Of a stretch of 64,000 nucleotides of DNA, positions 63,895-64,000 are shown one piece after another. Origin of the DNA: Sphingomonas sp. PAMC 26605 (GTDB lineage: Bacteria; Pseudomonadota; Alphaproteobacteria; Sphingomonadales; Sphingomonadaceae); the NCBI RefSeq assembly GCF_000241485.1, contig NZ_JH584241.1:308035-372034 (forward strand). The letters run 5' to 3'. Numbering within the stretch: the first letter of the stretch is position 1; each line of letters opens with the position of its first letter. Below the pieces are notes generated by a model. The model saw only the letters and a program-made list of their open reading frames with translations, searched no databases and was not told the origin of the DNA. The position numbers and the translations under genes are program-made.

Positions 63895-64000
63895 ATGGGT
63901 AACCTCAAGGCAATACTCGCGCTCGCAACATCACCGATTGCGCTCCTTTCCGCTCAGGCCGCAGCAGCGCAGAGCGCACCGATTTCCGTACCCGCCGAGG
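63895..64000 (+). CDS. Start of a probable TonB-dependent receptor with N-terminal STN domain (3' end outside window)
   Basis: An ATG after AAAAGGG opens a signal peptide (MGNLKAILALATSPIALLSA, cleavage near AAAAQ). It continues SAPISVPAE, the usual beginning of an STN (secretin/TonB short) domain as in FecA-type receptors. Only 35 codons are visible, so this is a prediction. A receptor here would make the preceding four-gene row part of a ligand uptake or biosynthesis system. Confidence 0.5.
   Translation, partial: MGNLKAILALATSPIALLSAQAAAAQSAPISVPAE

Overview
The window looks like a sphingomonad-type alphaproteobacterium (Sphingomonas or a close relative). The evidence is uniformly high GC, large TonB-dependent receptors (TBDRs) of the sphingomonad/Caulobacter kind, a secreted carbohydrate-active enzyme repertoire arranged as polysaccharide-utilisation loci, an S21 ribosomal protein gene, and an oxidative sugar dehydrogenase/dehydratase pair.

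Layout. (1) 1-15.1 kb is an alpha-mannan-type utilisation locus: a partial GH2 enzyme, a TBDR followed by a strong intrinsic terminator, then a tightly overlapping row GH43, GH92, GH125 (frameshifted), GH92 (frameshifted). Facing it are a ROK repressor and a shortened sugar-porter gene, with a ROK sugar kinase divergent from the porter. (2) 15.6-15.8 kb holds rpsU alone. (3) 16-28.9 kb is an L-arabinose/D-galactose-type locus: two secreted beta-propeller glycosidases, an aldose 1-dehydrogenase, an IlvD/EDD-family aldonate dehydratase, a secreted aldose epimerase, a GH5-like enzyme, a second TBDR, a GntR/FCD regulator and a sodium/sugar symporter. Four of its intergenic regions share a 16-bp AT-rich element that I propose as the GntR operator. 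(4) 28.9-43.6 kb carries a frameshifted membrane-anchored protein, an N-terminally truncated GH93/sialidase-fold gene, a 2403-residue autotransporter, a divergent TBDR-like barrel and an M1 aminopeptidase. (5) 43.7-52.4 kb is a LacI-controlled sucrose/raffinose-type locus: an integrase remnant, an in-frame fusion of a GH36 alpha-galactosidase start to a ROK kinase end, a flavin-dependent halogenase, a third TBDR, the LacI regulator, an intracellular GH68 enzyme and an MFS sugar porter interrupted by TGA. Four LacI-type operators (core CAATCGATTG) tie these units together. (6) 52.6-59.5 kb is mixed: a small tyrosine-phosphatase-like protein, facing remnants of a B3 metallo-beta-lactamase and a MocR-type aminotransferase, a TSUP exporter coupled to an ATP-grasp ligase with a membrane tail, chromate transporter ChrA, and an FAD/NAD(P)-binding oxidoreductase. 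(7) 59.7-64 kb has a small lipoprotein and then a row of desaturase, PhnD-like protein, serine acetyltransferase and class-I glutamine amidotransferase, leading into the start of an outer-membrane receptor.

How the parts fit: in each sugar locus a TBDR would import oligosaccharides released or trimmed by secreted glycosidases, an inner-membrane porter would take up the products, and cytoplasmic kinases or dehydrogenases would feed them into metabolism under a local repressor. A striking property of the window is the number of lesions: three single-base frameshifts, one in-frame stop, one gene fusion, one internally deleted transporter and at least four gene stumps. Some may be sequencing errors at short homopolymers, but the fusion and the paired stumps are hard to explain that way.
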